A DNA stretch of 64,000 nucleotides, taken from the NCBI RefSeq assembly GCF_023715615.1, contig NZ_JAMBOM010000003.1:1-64000 (forward strand). Reading direction: 5' to 3'. Below are positions 50,558 through 62,555 of the stretch, piece by piece. This DNA comes from Sporosarcina aquimarina (GTDB taxonomy: Bacteria; Bacillota; Bacilli; Bacillales_A; Planococcaceae). The position numbers were made by a program, and so were the translations under genes. Below the pieces are notes generated by a model that was given only the letters and a program-made list of their open reading frames with translations, was not told the DNA's origin and did not search any database. Position 1 is the stretch's first letter. Each line of letters opens with the position of its first letter.

Positions 50558-51355
50558 TTACCCTCTGAAATACAGCATGATCGCGGAGAGTACACCTAGC
50601 AAAACAAGGACCATTGTGTCGCTCGTTTTCCACTGCAACTTCCGAAACCGTGTCCGACCTTCTCCTCCACGGTAACCGCGCACTTCCATCGCAACCGCCA
50701 GATCTTCAGCACGTTTGAACGCACTTACAAACAATGGAACGAGTAATGGAATCACTGCTTTTACTCGTTGCTGAATACTCCCCGAACTGATATCCGAGCC
50801 ACGGGCAAGTTGCGCTTTCAAGATTTTGTCGGTTTCATCCATTAAGGTAGGAATGAATCTCAAAGCAATCGACATCATCATAGCGAGCTCATGCACAGGT
50901 AGCTTCAGCCTTTTCAGCGGATTGAGAAGTGTTTCCACCCCATCTGTAATCGATATAGGCGAGGTAGTCAGTGTGAGTACGGTTGTCATCAATACTAAAA
51001 TTAAAAATCGTAACGAAATGTAAATACCTTGACGCAATCCTTCTTCATAAATCGTGATGAACTTCCACTGGAAGAGGACGTCGCCCTCACGCGTAAGAAA
51101 CAAATGCATAAGAAGTGTAAATACCACGAGAAACAGAATCGGTTTGAGTCCACCTAACAAAAATGGAATTCGTATTTTTGAGAGAAGAATAACAAAAACT
51201 GTAAACGTAAGTAAAATAGCATAGGTCACGGTATTATTCGCCAGAAAAACTGCGAAGATGAACAAGAATATGAAAATGAGCTTGGATCTAGGATCCAGGC
51301 GATACGTAATCGAATCTCCGGGTAAATAGCGACCAAAAATCATCTTCTCCATCAT
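50558..51355 (-). CDS. ecfT: ECF transporter transmembrane protein EcfT
   Basis: A 265-residue membrane protein with about five helices and the coupling-helix motif containing Ala-Arg-Gly (LKAQLARGSDIS, about 178-189; FKRAEDLAVAMEVRGYRGGEGRT, about 215-237). It joins the two ATPases to substrate-specific S components for vitamins and metals. It overlaps the ecfA2 end by four bases. Confidence 0.94.
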   Translation of the reverse strand: MMEKMIFGRYLPGDSITYRLDPRSKLIFIFLFIFAVFLANNTVTYAILLTFTVFVILLSKIRIPFLLGGLKPILFLVVFTLLMHLFLTREGDVLFQWKFITIYEEGLRQGIYISLRFLILVLMTTVLTLTTSPISITDGVETLLNPLKRLKLPVHELAMMMSIALRFIPTLMDETDKILKAQLARGSDISSGSIQQRVKAVIPLLVPLFVSAFKRAEDLAVAMEVRGYRGGEGRTRFRKLQWKTSDTMVLVLLGVLSAIMLYFRG

Positions 51356-52224
51356 TTCGGCTCACCCATTTCTTTAGCAAGCTCAGCAATCATTACGGCA
51401 AGTTGCTCTTCCGTGAGCGCAGGTTTCGGCAACTTATGATGAACCAATCGTTCGAAGTCTCTTTGAAATCGCACTGAACGAGGCAATTCCAAGCGATACA
51501 TTGCAAGTTGCTCTGCATCTGTCAATACCTCTTCAGGGGGCCCATCGAGCACAGCATGACCTTCATGCATCACGATAACATGCTCTGCGTAGCGGGCAGC
51601 ATCTTCCATACTGTGGGTAACTAAAACCGTAGTCAGGCCCTCTTCTTTGTGAAACCGTTCAAACAGCTCCATAATTTCACGGCGCCCTTGTGGATCGAGT
51701 CCTGCTGTCGGTTCATCTAATATTAGAACGGATGGGTTAAACGCAAGAACGCCTGCAATCGCAACCCGTCTCATCTGACCACCTGATAGTTCAAACGGTG
51801 ACTTTTTTGCAACCTCTTTAGGCAAGCCTAGCATCTCGATTAGTTCGTGTGCCCGCGCTCTGGCTTCCTCTTCAGGAATACCGAAGTTCAACGGGCCGAA
51901 CATAATATCTTTTTCCACAGTCTCTTCGAATAACTGATGCTCAGGAAACTGGAAGACGATTCCGACATTCCGTCGGACATTACGTAGTGCTTTCCCTTTA
52001 GTTTCCGAGGTAATGAGCGTGTCACCAACCTGTACGGTGCCTTCCGTAGGCTTCAGTAATCCATTTAAGTGAAGTAGCAATGTAGACTTCCCAGAACCAG
52101 TATGACCAATCACAGCTGTATACGAGCCTGATTTAATCGAAGCATTGATGTCATGTAGCGCTTTCTTTTCAAAAGGAGTATTCGGTGCATACGCGAAATT
52201 CACTTGTTGAAATGAGATGTCCAT
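51352..52224 (-). CDS. ecfA2: ECF transporter ATPase EcfA2
   Basis: A 290-residue ABC ATPase: Walker A GHTGSGKST (about 38-46), Q-loop FQFPEHQLFEETV, signature LSGGQMRRVAIAG, Walker B LILDEPTAGLDPQG, switch His in VTHSMEDAARYA. It starts inside the end of ecfA1 (25-bp overlap). Together with EcfA1 and EcfT it is the shared energising module. Confidence 0.94.
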   Translation of the reverse strand: MDISFQQVNFAYAPNTPFEKKALHDINASIKSGSYTAVIGHTGSGKSTLLLHLNGLLKPTEGTVQVGDTLITSETKGKALRNVRRNVGIVFQFPEHQLFEETVEKDIMFGPLNFGIPEEEARARAHELIEMLGLPKEVAKKSPFELSGGQMRRVAIAGVLAFNPSVLILDEPTAGLDPQGRREIMELFERFHKEEGLTTVLVTHSMEDAARYAEHVIVMHEGHAVLDGPPEEVLTDAEQLAMYRLELPRSVRFQRDFERLVHHKLPKPALTEEQLAVMIAELAKEMGEPK

Positions 52225-53045
52225 AACTCGTTCACCAACTCTTTTTCTGACATATGATCGCCTACTAGCGGCATTCCTGTGTGTCTCAACAACTGTGAGA
52301 GACGAAGAGCAAATGGCAAATCGAGTCCATGCTCTTGAAGTTTAGTTCCTTGTTCAAAGATAGAGGTCGGTGTCCCAGAAGCAGCAAGTTTCCCCTGGTT
52401 CATGACGAAAACACGATCTGCTAGAAGGACCTCTTCCAAGTCATGAGTGATAGAAATGACAGTAAGTCCAGTAGTGCTTCGTAACGTAGTAATCAATTCA
52501 ATAACTTCACTTCGACCTTGAGGGTCCAACATCGATGTGGCTTCGTCCAATATCAAGATTTTTGGATTCATCGCAAGGGCCCCAGCAATCGCCACGCGTT
52601 GCTTTTGTCCGCCAGATAAATGATGGGGTTCGTGGTTATGATAGCCAGACATCCCGACATCGGAGAGCGCTTCTTTCACACGAATTTGCATGTCCTCGTA
52701 AGAAACACCATTGTTCTCTAATGCAAATGCAACATCATCCTGCACCGTAGCACCAACAAACTGATTATCCGGATTTTGAAACACAACGCCTAGTTGCGAA
52801 CGAACGACCCATAGATTATCCTCTGTCAATGGATCCAAAAAGACATTAACCGACCCGGTAGCTGGAAAAAGTAAGCCAATCATCAATTTGGCTAGCGTCG
52901 ATTTACCAGAACCATTATGTCCGACAATCGACACCCATTCCCCGTCACGAACCGTAAAGGAGACGTCTTGGACAGCTTGTACGAAAACGTCTTCTTCTGT
53001 TTCATATGCAAAAGATACACCGTCCAACGACAAAACTTCCCGCAT
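52200..53045 (-). CDS. ecfA1: ECF transporter ATPase EcfA1
   Basis: A 281-residue ABC ATPase: GHNGSGKST (about 41-49), FQNPDNQFVGATVQDDVAFALEN, LSGGQKQRVAIAGAL, ILILDEATSMLDPQG, SITHDLEEV. First gene of the ecfA1-ecfA2-ecfT-truA-rplM-rpsI run. GAGGCGG precedes ATG 53045. A structured leader with a possible attenuator lies upstream. Confidence 0.94.
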   Translation of the reverse strand: MREVLSLDGVSFAYETEEDVFVQAVQDVSFTVRDGEWVSIVGHNGSGKSTLAKLMIGLLFPATGSVNVFLDPLTEDNLWVVRSQLGVVFQNPDNQFVGATVQDDVAFALENNGVSYEDMQIRVKEALSDVGMSGYHNHEPHHLSGGQKQRVAIAGALAMNPKILILDEATSMLDPQGRSEVIELITTLRSTTGLTVISITHDLEEVLLADRVFVMNQGKLAASGTPTSIFEQGTKLQEHGLDLPFALRLSQLLRHTGMPLVGDHMSEKELVNELWTSHFNK

Positions 53046-53107
53046 CCACTACCGCCTCTTTTCTTGTGAGCTTATGTATGTATAACTAGAAATCCAATCA
53101 AAGATTT

Positions 53108-53205
53108 CTTTAAATAAAAAAAGCGCGCATCTCATCCGAAGAATGCGCAGCAAAATGGTTCGATGCCGGGTGCTCAAGCCGTCATCGCGGATGAGATGCG
53201 TAGAG
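53108..53205 (-). terminator. Terminator or attenuator between rplQ and ecfA1
   Basis: On the minus strand CGCATCTCATCCG (53188-53200) pairs perfectly with CGGATGAGATGCG (53126-53138) over a 49-nt loop. A shorter alternative, GCGCAT with ATGCGC, uses the same 3' arm. Both end at CGC followed by TTTTTTT. The loop has its own dyad CGATG/CATCG. Confidence 0.65.
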
Positions 53206-53275
53206 CTAGACCGAACAAAAAATCTGTCGATCGTAACACTCAGCTTTTCATATTGTCGTATAAATCATTATGTGG

Positions 53276-53310
53276 AAAGAGGGTGTGGCTGTCGCCAGTC
53301 ACACCCCCAA
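53276..53310 (-). terminator. Terminator immediately after rplQ
   Basis: On the minus strand GGGGGTGTGACTG pairs with CAGCCACACCCTC around GCGA, followed by TTTCC. It ends the alpha operon just past the rplQ stop. Confidence 0.8.
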
Positions 53311-53315
53311 GTTCC

Positions 53316-53696
53316 TTACACGAGTTCGATGACTACAACAGGTGCTCCGTCTCCACGGCGCGGTCCCATCTTCATGATTCGTGTGTATCCGCCCTGGCGT
53401 TCTGCGTAGCGCGGTGCAACATCATCAAATAACTTTTGGATAGCAAACGTTTTAGTTTCCTTACCTTCATCATCTGTACCAAGAATTACTTCACGGCGGA
53501 TGAATTCAGCAACCTGACGGCGTGCATGCAAGTCCCCACGCTTACCAAGTGTGATCATTTTTTCAACAACTGAACGAAGCTCTTTCGCACGTGCTTCCGT
53601 TGTTTGGATGCGTTCATGGATGATTAGGTCTGTTGCCAGGTCCCGTAGCATCGCTTTACGCTGTGAACTTGTGCGTCCAAGTTTTCTGTAACCCAT
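53316..53696 (-). CDS. rplQ: 50S ribosomal protein L17
   Basis: A 126-residue protein: [56 protein letters not shown] and [22 protein letters not shown]. Last gene of the alpha operon, 32 bp after rpoA. Ordinary length and composition. Confidence 0.97.
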   Translation of the reverse strand: MGYRKLGRTSSQRKAMLRDLATDLIIHERIQTTEARAKELRSVVEKMITLGKRGDLHARRQVAEFIRREVILGTDDEGKETKTFAIQKLFDDVAPRYAERQGGYTRIMKMGPRRGDGAPVVVIELV

Positions 53697-53728
53697 AGAA
53701 GATTCCCTCCTTCAATCTAATTCTGCTT

Positions 53729-54673
53729 TCAATCTTCAGAGCGTAATCCTAGATTCAACTCTTCCAATTTCAGCTTTACTTCTTCAAGTGACTTTCGGCC
53801 AAGATTTCGCACTTTCATCATTTCGTCCTCGGACTTGTTAGCAAGTTCCATAACGGTATTGATGCCTGCACGCTTTAGGCAGTTGTAAGAACGAACAGAA
53901 AGATCCAATTCTTCGATAGTCATCTCAAGAACTTTTTCCTTTTGGTCTTCTTCTTTTTCTACCATGATTTCTGCAGTTTGTGCTTCGTCTGTCATACCGA
54001 CAAAAATATTTAAATGTTCCGTAAGGATTTTAGCACCTAGCGAAACAGATTCTTTAGGACCAATACTACCATCTGTCCAAACATCTAGTGTTAACTTATC
54101 AAAGTTTGTACTTTGACCAACCCGGGTATTTTCAACCTGGAAGTTTACACGAGATACTGGTGTGTAGATAGAATCGATTGGAATAACACCAATCGCAAGG
54201 TCATCACGCTTGTTTTGTACTGAAGGAGCATAGCCTCTTCCTCGTACTGCATACATGCGCATACGGAGGTGACCATTTTTCCCAAGTGTTGCAATTTTAA
54301 GATTCGGATTCAATACTTCTACATCACTATCATGAGTAATATCAGCAGCAGTTACCACACCTTCGCCTTTGACATCTATCTCGATCACTTTTTCGTCATC
54401 AGAATAGATTTTAAGGGCTAATTGCTTCACATTTAGAATAATAGTAGCTACATCTTCTACAATGCCTTCAACTGTTGAGAACTCGTGAAGAACGCCATCG
54501 ATTTGAATCGATGTTACGGCAGCTCCAGGCAGAGAAGACAACAGGACGCGGCGTAATGAATTCCCTAAAGTGTTTCCATAGCCTCGTTCCAATGGTTCGA
54601 TAACAAACTTACCAAACATGGAATTTTCAGCAACCATAACGGTTTCAATCTTCGGTTTCTCAATCTCGATCAT
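53729..54673 (-). CDS. rpoA: RNA polymerase subunit alpha
   Basis: A 314-residue subunit. The N-terminal assembly domain includes [39 protein letters not shown], and the C-terminal domain has [19 protein letters not shown] and [23 protein letters not shown], which contacts UP elements and regulators. GGAGGG precedes ATG. A promoter lies in the 132-bp gap upstream. Confidence 0.98.
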   Translation of the reverse strand: MIEIEKPKIETVMVAENSMFGKFVIEPLERGYGNTLGNSLRRVLLSSLPGAAVTSIQIDGVLHEFSTVEGIVEDVATIILNVKQLALKIYSDDEKVIEIDVKGEGVVTAADITHDSDVEVLNPNLKIATLGKNGHLRMRMYAVRGRGYAPSVQNKRDDLAIGVIPIDSIYTPVSRVNFQVENTRVGQSTNFDKLTLDVWTDGSIGPKESVSLGAKILTEHLNIFVGMTDEAQTAEIMVEKEEDQKEKVLEMTIEELDLSVRSYNCLKRAGINTVMELANKSEDEMMKVRNLGRKSLEEVKLKLEELNLGLRSED

Positions 54674-54727
54674 TCATTTACCCTCCTTCAAAACGTCTGT
54701 GTGGGTCGTTCCTTATTGAAATCGATT

Positions 54728-54756
54728 TTTATAGACAGCAAAATGCAATCGCACAA
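54728..54756 (-). promoter_or_regulatory. Promoter before rpoA
   Basis: The minus strand shows TTGTGC, 17 bp, then TATAAA, between rpsK and rpoA, so rpoA-rplQ can be transcribed separately from the long ribosomal transcript. Confidence 0.6.
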
Positions 54757-54805
54757 TTCATTCTTACCAAAAATTGTGTTTCTCAATCAATTGGAATAGA
54801 AACCA

Positions 54806-55216
<411 letters not shown>

Positions 55217-55219
55217 CTA

Positions 55220-55585
55220 TTATTTCTTTTTGTTTGCTACAGTCCGCTTAGGACCTTTACGAGTACGTGCATTGTTTTTTGTGTTTTGTCCGCGTACAGG
55301 CAATCCACGACGGTGACGGATTCCACGGAAGCTTCCGATTTCCATCAAACGTTTGATGTTAAGTGAAGTTTCACGGCGAAGATCCCCTTCAACTTTCAAT
55401 GCATCTAATTGTTCACGGATTTTGTCGAGTTCCACGTCAGTTAAATCACGAACGCGTGTCTCTTCTGAAACTTCAGCTGCAGCAAGAACTTTCTGTGCTG
55501 TCGTTTTCCCAATTCCGTAGATGTAAGTCAATGAAATTACAACGCGCTTATCGCGCGGTACGTCTACACCAGCAATACGTGCCAT
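55220..55585 (-). CDS. rpsM: 30S ribosomal protein S13
   Basis: A 121-residue protein: [26 protein letters not shown], the central helices, and [34 protein letters not shown] with the basic tail that meets tRNA in the P site. Ordinary. Confidence 0.98.
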   Translation of the reverse strand: MARIAGVDVPRDKRVVISLTYIYGIGKTTAQKVLAAAEVSEETRVRDLTDVELDKIREQLDALKVEGDLRRETSLNIKRLMEIGSFRGIRHRRGLPVRGQNTKNNARTRKGPKRTVANKKK

Positions 55586-55608
55586 ATAGGTTGCGCACCT
55601 CCTTTATA

Positions 55609-55737
<129 letters not shown>

Positions 55738-55760
55738 TCATTAGTCCGGAGTGCAAAAGT

Positions 55761-55979
55761 TTATTTGAAACGGTATGTGATGCGACCACGTGTTAAGTCA
55801 TAAGGCGACAATTCAATTGTCACTTTATCACCAGGCAAAATGCGGATGAAGTGCATACGGATTTTACCGGATACATGTGCAAGCACAGTATGTCCGTTTT
55901 CCAGTTCCACTTTGAACATCGCATTTGGCAACGTATCTATTACAGTACCTTCAATTTCGATTACGTCATCTTTCGCCAT
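55761..55979 (-). CDS. infA: Translation initiation factor IF-1
   Basis: A 72-residue OB-fold protein: [72 protein letters not shown] in overview, the exact family length. The frame extends 15 codons further, but ATG 55979 has AAGGGAGA upstream. Upstream lies a gap where map is normally found. Confidence 0.97.
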   Translation of the reverse strand: MAKDDVIEIEGTVIDTLPNAMFKVELENGHTVLAHVSGKIRMHFIRILPGDKVTIELSPYDLTRGRITYRFK

Positions 55980-56400
55980 CAGCTCAGTCTCCCTTCTATA
56001 TCCTATAAAGGCCCTCACCAACAAGCATCATCAGTCGCTTTACAAGCTCCTTCAACATATGTCCGGTATGCGCGAGTGATGTTCGAAAAGACGCAAATCA
56101 CATTTCATACTAGTTTGCCGGTCCCGACATGTTGTGTGGAACTTCAAATCGGTACAAACATGACCGACAGTTTGCTACTGATCTGTTCATCCTATGACAA
56201 CAAACCCACTCACATCAACACATTATACTCCGAAAAACAAGAAAATGCATGTGTGAAGTATTGAGCGTTCAACTGTCGAATGTTTTCGATTTTCAGCCTA
56301 GCATCAAGTGCTTTTGCAGCTCAATCTAATCAAATGCTCCTTCCGTACAGCAGAACGCTGCCGGACGTGATGCCCTGACGTCTGCATGCTTCGGAAAGGC
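55980..56400 (-). other. Gene-free gap where map would be expected, with a possible promoter
   Basis: In Bacillus the methionine aminopeptidase gene map and a short KOW-protein gene lie between adk and infA. Here about 420 bp carry no long frame. The minus strand has TATAAT (56222-56227) without a good -35, about 240 bp before infA. Just after adk a good ribosome binding site GGAAGGAG is followed by TTG ATT and only eight more codons to a stop (56304-56333). Bacillus map also starts with TTG and Met-Ile, so this could be an eroded map start; that reading is speculative. Confidence 0.4.
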
Positions 56401-57093
<693 letters not shown>

Positions 57094-57103
57094 TCACTTG
57101 AAT

Positions 57104-58396
57104 TTATTTCATAAATCCTCTGTAGTGACGCTTAACCAATTGCGATTCAAGCTGCTTCATTGTTTCGAGGGCAACCCCGACAACAATTAGCAAACTAGTA
57201 CCACCGATTTGAGCGGACTGTGGAAGATTTGCAATTTCAATAATAATAATCGGAAGAACTGCGACAGTAGCAAGGAAAATCGAACCAACAAAAGTTAGTC
57301 GATAAAGCGTGCTTGTCAAATAGTCCTGTGTGTTCTGACCAGGACGAATCCCTGGGATATATGCCCCTTGTTTCTTCAAGTTGTCTGCGACATTCTCAGG
57401 ATTAACCTGAACAAATGCGTAGAAATACGTGAAGGCAACGATCAGACCGATATACAGTGCCATGCCGGCTGGATGCGAGTAGTTGAGCACTCGCGTTATA
57501 GCAGCAACAGTACTGTTGTCACTGAAGAACGTGCCAAGTAATTGCGGCGTTGTAAAGAACGCAACCGCAAAGATGACCGGGATAACCCCTGCAGCGTTCA
57601 ATTTCAATGGTAGGTGCGTTTGTTGTCCGGCAGAAGACTGCCCACGACCCGTCACCCGTTTTGCATATTGAATCGGAATTTTACGCAATGCTTCTTGGAA
57701 GTAGATCACGCCAACTGTAATTGCAATAACTGCAACAAGTAACAGAACCATCATCGCAATGCGGATGAACAAAGCATCCCCAGCATCTTGGATCTGTGAC
57801 ACATACAATTGGTTGACTGCATTCGGAATGGCAGCAACGATTCCGGCGAAGATAATGATTGAAATACCATTACCGACACCTTTCGCTGTAATCTGCTCCC
57901 CGAGCCAGAGAAGAAAAGCGGTACCTGCTGTTAACACTAGAGCGATGACAATATATGTCGAAACTCCGTTATCTTCAACAAGTCTCCCTTGGAACATCTG
58001 GTTAAATCCAAATGACATTGCAATCGCTTGGATGAACGCAAGAATCATGGTGAAATAACGAGTGAATTGTGCAAGTTTACGTCTTCCGACATCCCCTTGT
58101 TTTGCCCACTCAGAAAATTTCGGCACAACGTCCATCTGCAAAAGTTGCACGATGATTGACGCAGTGATGTACGGCATGATTCCCATGGCAAAGATTGAGA
58201 ACTTAGAAAGTGCTCCTCCACCAAAAATGTTCAAAAATCCAATGAATTGATTGTCCGATTGCTGGAGCGCAGTCGCATCCACGTTCGGTACCGTGACAAA
58301 CGTACCGAGACGGAATACGATGAGCATTAGCAGTGTGAAAATTATTTTAGACCGTATCTCTTTTACTCGCATGAAGTTTGAGATTGTCTGAAACAT
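57104..58396 (-). CDS. secY: Protein translocase subunit SecY
   Basis: A 430-residue channel protein with ten membrane helices. Landmarks are FLNIFGGGALSKFSIFAMGIMPYITASIIVQLL (plug and helix 2 region), KRVTGRGQSSAGQQTHLPLKLNAAGVIPVIFA and the cytoplasmic loop NLKKQGAYIPGIRPGQ that binds SecA and ribosome. The start shares one base with the rplO stop region. Confidence 0.97.
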   Translation of the reverse strand: MFQTISNFMRVKEIRSKIIFTLLMLIVFRLGTFVTVPNVDATALQQSDNQFIGFLNIFGGGALSKFSIFAMGIMPYITASIIVQLLQMDVVPKFSEWAKQGDVGRRKLAQFTRYFTMILAFIQAIAMSFGFNQMFQGRLVEDNGVSTYIVIALVLTAGTAFLLWLGEQITAKGVGNGISIIIFAGIVAAIPNAVNQLYVSQIQDAGDALFIRIAMMVLLLVAVIAITVGVIYFQEALRKIPIQYAKRVTGRGQSSAGQQTHLPLKLNAAGVIPVIFAVAFFTTPQLLGTFFSDNSTVAAITRVLNYSHPAGMALYIGLIVAFTYFYAFVQVNPENVADNLKKQGAYIPGIRPGQNTQDYLTSTLYRLTFVGSIFLATVAVLPIIIIEIANLPQSAQIGGTSLLIVVGVALETMKQLESQLVKRHYRGFMK

Positions 58397-58836
58397 TATA
58401 CCACCTCGACTTGCCCGCCCGCTTTCTCGATCGCTTCTTTAGCAGAAGCAGAGAATTTATGAGCTCTGACAGTAATCTTCTTCTCAAGAGTCCCATTACC
58501 AAGAATCTTAATACCGGATTTTTCATTGCTCACGATTCCTGTTTCAATCAACAATTCTGGTGTTACTTCTGTGCCTTCATCAAAACGATTTAACGTTTCA
58601 AGATTTACGATGGCATATTCTTTACGATTAATGTTCGTAAATCCGCGCTTAGGAAGACGTTGGAATAGTGGAAGTTGCCCACCTTCAAATCCAAGACGTA
58701 CACCGCCGCCCGAACGTGAGTTTTGACCATTATGACCTCTACCAGATGTTTTACCTGATCCAGATCCCATACCACGACCAACACGTTTACGTTCTTTACG
58801 AGCACCTTCTGCAGGTTTCATTTCGTGTAATTTCAT
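58396..58836 (-). CDS. rplO: 50S ribosomal protein L15
   Basis: A 146-residue protein with the Gly/Arg-rich N-terminal arm ([23 protein letters not shown]), [22 protein letters not shown] and a globular C-terminal part. Ordinary. Confidence 0.97.
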   Translation of the reverse strand: MKLHEMKPAEGARKERKRVGRGMGSGSGKTSGRGHNGQNSRSGGGVRLGFEGGQLPLFQRLPKRGFTNINRKEYAIVNLETLNRFDEGTEVTPELLIETGIVSNEKSGIKILGNGTLEKKITVRAHKFSASAKEAIEKAGGQVEVV

Positions 58837-58868
58837 CTTTCGGCACCTCCTTATTCAAGAATAACTGA

Positions 58869-59051
58869 TTATTGTTCGCTGACAGTTACCAAATGGCTGA
58901 CCTTGTTGACCATGCCGCGAATTGCGACATTATCCTGGTGCTCAACCGTTTGGTTCATTTTGCGAAGTCCAAGAGCTTCAACTGTTTTACGTTGTGCTGG
59001 CTTAGCGCCAATCACGCTTTTAGTAAGGGTGATTTCAAGTTTATTTGCCAT
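58869..59051 (-). CDS. rpmD: 50S ribosomal protein L30
   Basis: A 60-residue protein: [53 protein letters not shown] in the family pattern. It follows rpsE by 13 bp. Ordinary. Confidence 0.97.
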   Translation of the reverse strand: MANKLEITLTKSVIGAKPAQRKTVEALGLRKMNQTVEHQDNVAIRGMVNKVSHLVTVSEQ

Positions 59052-59064
59052 TGTGTTTCCCCCC

Positions 59065-59565
59065 TTAACCTAACAGTTCTTCTACGGATTTACCACGTAG
59101 CTGTGCTACATCTTCAGCACGCTTCAAATTCGTCAATCCCTGGATTGTAGCACGAACCATGTTGATTGGTGTGTTAGAACCAAGTGATTTAGAAAGGATA
59201 TCCGTGATTCCTGCAAGTTCAAGTACCGCACGGACTGGTCCGCCGGCGATAACTCCTGTACCTGGTGCAGCCGGTTTGATAAGAATCTGACCTGCTCCGA
59301 AGCGTCCGATGATCTGATGTGGCGTTGTGCCTTTGACCATTGGTACTTCGATTAGGTTTTTCTTCGCATCTTCGATTGCTTTACGGATTGCATCTGGAAC
59401 TTCTTGTGCTTTCCCAGTACCGAAACCAACGCGGCCGTTTTTATCACCAACAACGACTAGAGCAGTAAAACGGAAACGACGTCCGCCTTTTACAACTTTA
59501 GCTACGCGGTTGATGGTAACTACGCGCTCTTCGAATTCACTTTTGTTTTGTTCATTACGACGCAT
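59065..59565 (-). CDS. rpsE: 30S ribosomal protein S5
   Basis: A 166-residue protein: [49 protein letters not shown] and [34 protein letters not shown]. No change in the residues classically tied to spectinomycin resistance is evident in the loop VVKGGRR. Ordinary. Confidence 0.97.
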   Translation of the reverse strand: MRRNEQNKSEFEERVVTINRVAKVVKGGRRFRFTALVVVGDKNGRVGFGTGKAQEVPDAIRKAIEDAKKNLIEVPMVKGTTPHQIIGRFGAGQILIKPAAPGTGVIAGGPVRAVLELAGITDILSKSLGSNTPINMVRATIQGLTNLKRAEDVAQLRGKSVEELLG

Positions 59566-59587
59566 GGAATATGTCCCTCCTTCTTAA

Positions 59588-59950
59588 TTAAAATTCAAGT
59601 CCATTTTCGCGTGCAGCGTCAGCTAGTGCTTTGACGCGGCCGTGGTATAGATAGCCTCCGCGGTCGAATACGACAACTTTGACATTCTTTTCTGCACCTT
59701 TTTTCGCAATCAGTTCGCCCACTTTAACAGCAGCGTCTGCATTAGAAGAAGAATCCGCTGAGAATTCTTTATCCATTGTAGATGCGCTTGCAAGTGTTAC
59801 ACCGTTTGCATCATCAATAAGTTGTGCATAGATGTGTTTGTTAGAACGGTATACGTTCAAGCGAGGACGCTCAGCAGTACCGTTGATCTTTGTACGGACA
59901 CGTGCATGCCGTTTTCTACGGACAGCGTTCTTATCTTGTTTTGTGATCAC
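59588..59950 (-). CDS. rplR: 50S ribosomal protein L18
   Basis: A 120-residue 5S rRNA-binding protein: [37 protein letters not shown] and [27 protein letters not shown]. Ordinary. Confidence 0.97.
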   Translation of the reverse strand: MITKQDKNAVRRKRHARVRTKINGTAERPRLNVYRSNKHIYAQLIDDANGVTLASASTMDKEFSADSSSNADAAVKVGELIAKKGAEKNVKVVVFDRGGYLYHGRVKALADAARENGLEF

Positions 59951-59983
59951 TCGAGGTCACTCCTTCCGGATGCCTATGCGGCA

Positions 59984-60523
59984 TTATTTACCTGTTTTAC
60001 CTTCTTTGCGTCGAACAACTTCGCCTTCGTACTTGATACCTTTACCTTTATACGGCTCTGGTGGACGTACTTTGCGGATGTTAGAAGCAAGAGCACCAAC
60101 GCGTTCTTTGTTAGTACCGCGAACGATAATTTTTGTGTTAGCAGGCACTTCAACTTCAATGCCTTCTTCCGGTGTGAATTCAACCGGTTGTGAGTAACCT
60201 ACGTTCAATACAAGTTTCTTACCTTGCATTTGAGCACGATACCCGACACCTACTAGTTCAAGCGCGCGCTCAAAACCAGCTGATACTCCAGTAACCATGT
60301 TCGCTAGAAGCGAACGTGTAGTACCGTGCATCGAACGGTGTTCTTTCGATTCAGATGGACGTGTCAATGTGATCACGTTACCTTCCTGTTCGATCTTTAT
60401 GTCTTTAGTAAATGTATTTGTAAGTTCGCCTTTCGGTCCTTTAACTGTAACGAAGTTATTCTCATCGATCGTAACTGTTACGTTTTCAGGCACCTCAATC
60501 GGACGTTTACCAATTCGGGACAT
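59984..60523 (-). CDS. rplF: 50S ribosomal protein L6
   Basis: A 179-residue protein with two similar domains: [19 protein letters not shown] at the start and [45 protein letters not shown] at the end. Ordinary. Confidence 0.97.
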   Translation of the reverse strand: MSRIGKRPIEVPENVTVTIDENNFVTVKGPKGELTNTFTKDIKIEQEGNVITLTRPSESKEHRSMHGTTRSLLANMVTGVSAGFERALELVGVGYRAQMQGKKLVLNVGYSQPVEFTPEEGIEVEVPANTKIIVRGTNKERVGALASNIRKVRPPEPYKGKGIKYEGEVVRRKEGKTGK

Positions 60524-60553
60524 TTGTTTGCACCTCCATTCAATTGTTACAGA

Positions 60554-60952
60554 TTACCAAACGTAAGCGACGACTTCTCCGCCAACTTGTTTAGCACGAG
60601 CTTCTTTATCAGTCAAAACACCGTTAGAAGTTGAAACAAGGGCGATACCTAGTCCGTTCAACACTCTTGGCACTTCTGTTGACTTTGCATATACACGAAG
60701 ACCAGGCTTAGAAATACGCTTGAGTCCAGTGATTACGCGTTCTTCGTTTTTACCATATTTAAGGAAAATGCGGATGATGCCTTGTTTGCTGTCTTCCACA
60801 TATTCTACGTCGCGGACGAAACCTTCACGTTTGAGGATTTCTGCGATCTCTTTTTTAAGGTTTGAAGCAGGTACTTCAAGCTTCTCGTGACGCACCATGT
60901 TGGCGTTACGAATGCGAGTAAGCATATCTGCGATCGGATCACTCATTGTCAT
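60554..60952 (-). CDS. rpsH: 30S ribosomal protein S8
   Basis: A 132-residue protein: [18 protein letters not shown], then [26 protein letters not shown], and the C-terminal [25 protein letters not shown]. The frame runs 48 codons further through the end of rpsN; ATG 60952 follows AAGGAGG and gives the Bacillus length. Confidence 0.97.
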   Translation of the reverse strand: MTMSDPIADMLTRIRNANMVRHEKLEVPASNLKKEIAEILKREGFVRDVEYVEDSKQGIIRIFLKYGKNEERVITGLKRISKPGLRVYAKSTEVPRVLNGLGIALVSTSNGVLTDKEARAKQVGGEVVAYVW

Positions 60953-60980
60953 TACATTAACCTCCTTCCCAGAATGGGGT

Positions 60981-61169
<189 letters not shown>

Positions 61170-61186
61170 TTACGCCTCCCTTATGT

Positions 61187-61726
61187 TTACTTTTGGAACG
61201 GCATGCCGCACTGCGCTAGCAACTCACGAGCTTCCTCGTCTGAGTTGGCAGTCGTAACGATGACGATATCCATTCCGCGTACTTTAGACACTTTATCGAA
61301 GTCAATTTCCGGGAAAATTAGTTGCTCTTTCACACCAAGTGTGTAGTTTCCGCGTCCGTCGAATGATTTATTCGATACACCACGGAAGTCACGTACACGT
61401 GGAAGTGATACAGCGATCAACTTGTCCAGGAACTCATACATGCGTTCTCCACGTAGAGTAACTTTTGTTCCGATAGGCATTCCTTCACGAAGACGGAATC
61501 CAGCGATAGATTTCTTCGCTTTAGTTACGACTGGTTTTTGACCTGAGATAATTGTCAAGTCTTCCACAGCAGCATCAAGTGCTTTTGTGTTTTGAACCGC
61601 GTCGCCAACACCCATGTTGATAACGATCTTATCAACTTTCGGTACTTGCATTACAGATGTATAGTTGAACTTGCTCATGAGAGCAGGAGTAATTTCTTTT
61701 TGGTATTTATCCTTTAATCGGCTCAT
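61187..61726 (-). CDS. rplE: 50S ribosomal protein L5
   Basis: A 179-residue 5S rRNA-binding protein: [53 protein letters not shown] and [30 protein letters not shown]. Ordinary. Confidence 0.97.
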   Translation of the reverse strand: MSRLKDKYQKEITPALMSKFNYTSVMQVPKVDKIVINMGVGDAVQNTKALDAAVEDLTIISGQKPVVTKAKKSIAGFRLREGMPIGTKVTLRGERMYEFLDKLIAVSLPRVRDFRGVSNKSFDGRGNYTLGVKEQLIFPEIDFDKVSKVRGMDIVIVTTANSDEEARELLAQCGMPFQK

Positions 61727-61752
61727 TCAGAAGAACCTCCCTTCTTAGAGAG

Positions 61753-62112
61753 TTATTTTTTGAGTTCTTTTTTGCTAATCTCGTCGATAACTTCGCCGGA
61801 TTTCTTCGCAACACGGGACTTAACACGGTATGTCTTGTCGCCTTCGGTTTTTTCTTCAATCTTGTAACCGATACGTGTTGGTTCACCTGACTTAGGATCA
61901 ACAAACATTACGTTAGAAACGTGAATTGCAGCTTCAAGGCTTACAATACCACCTTGCGGATTCGCTTGGTTTGGCTTTGTATGCTTTTTGACGATGTTCA
62001 CGCCTTCAACGAGGATACGCTCTTTGTTAGGGAATACTGAAAGGATGACACCAGTCTTTCCTTTGTCTTTCCCAGAGATAACTTTTACTTTATCGCCTTT
62101 TTTAATGTGCAT
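61753..62112 (-). CDS. rplX: 50S ribosomal protein L24
   Basis: A 119-residue protein: KOW-motif N-terminus [20 protein letters not shown], then [18 protein letters not shown] and a zinc-free [19 protein letters not shown]. It is about 16 residues longer than the 103-residue Bacillus subtilis protein, through a small insertion after IGYKIEE and a basic C-terminal extension EISKKELKK. Confidence 0.96.
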   Translation of the reverse strand: MHIKKGDKVKVISGKDKGKTGVILSVFPNKERILVEGVNIVKKHTKPNQANPQGGIVSLEAAIHVSNVMFVDPKSGEPTRIGYKIEEKTEGDKTYRVKSRVAKKSGEVIDEISKKELKK

Positions 62113-62147
62113 TCTGTTGCACCTCCTTGATTGGCACTGCTCTGTAA

Positions 62148-62516
62148 TTAAAGTACTTCTGGAGCAAGAGAAATGATTTTCATGAAGTTGTTATCGCGCA
62201 ATTCGCGTGCAACTGGTCCGAAAATACGAGTTCCGCGAGGGCTCTTGTCGTCACGAATGATGACACAAGCATTCTCATCGAATGTAATATAAGATCCGTC
62301 TTTACGACGCATACCGCTCTTAGTACGAACGATAACCGCTTTAACGACTTCACCCTTCTTAACAACGCCACCTGGTGTTGCTTTCTTAACTGTAACAACG
62401 ACAACGTCGCCGATGTTCGCAACTTTACGACCTGAACCGCCAAGAACTTTGATTGTAAGCACTTCACGTGCGCCAGAGTTATCTGCGACTTTCATGCGGG
62501 ATTCCTGTTGAATCAA
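62148..62516 (-). CDS. rplN: 50S ribosomal protein L14
   Basis: A 122-residue protein: [49 protein letters not shown] and [31 protein letters not shown]. Exact family length. Ordinary. Confidence 0.98.
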   Translation of the reverse strand: MIQQESRMKVADNSGAREVLTIKVLGGSGRKVANIGDVVVVTVKKATPGGVVKKGEVVKAVIVRTKSGMRRKDGSYITFDENACVIIRDDKSPRGTRIFGPVARELRDNNFMKIISLAPEVL

Positions 62517-62555
62517 TTTGGTTACCTCCCCTCGGATACTGTGTTCCGAACGTTA

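Noticed and set aside
55996..56058. A 20-codon frame upstream of infA
   Set aside because: No ribosome binding site and no similarity to the KOW protein expected there.
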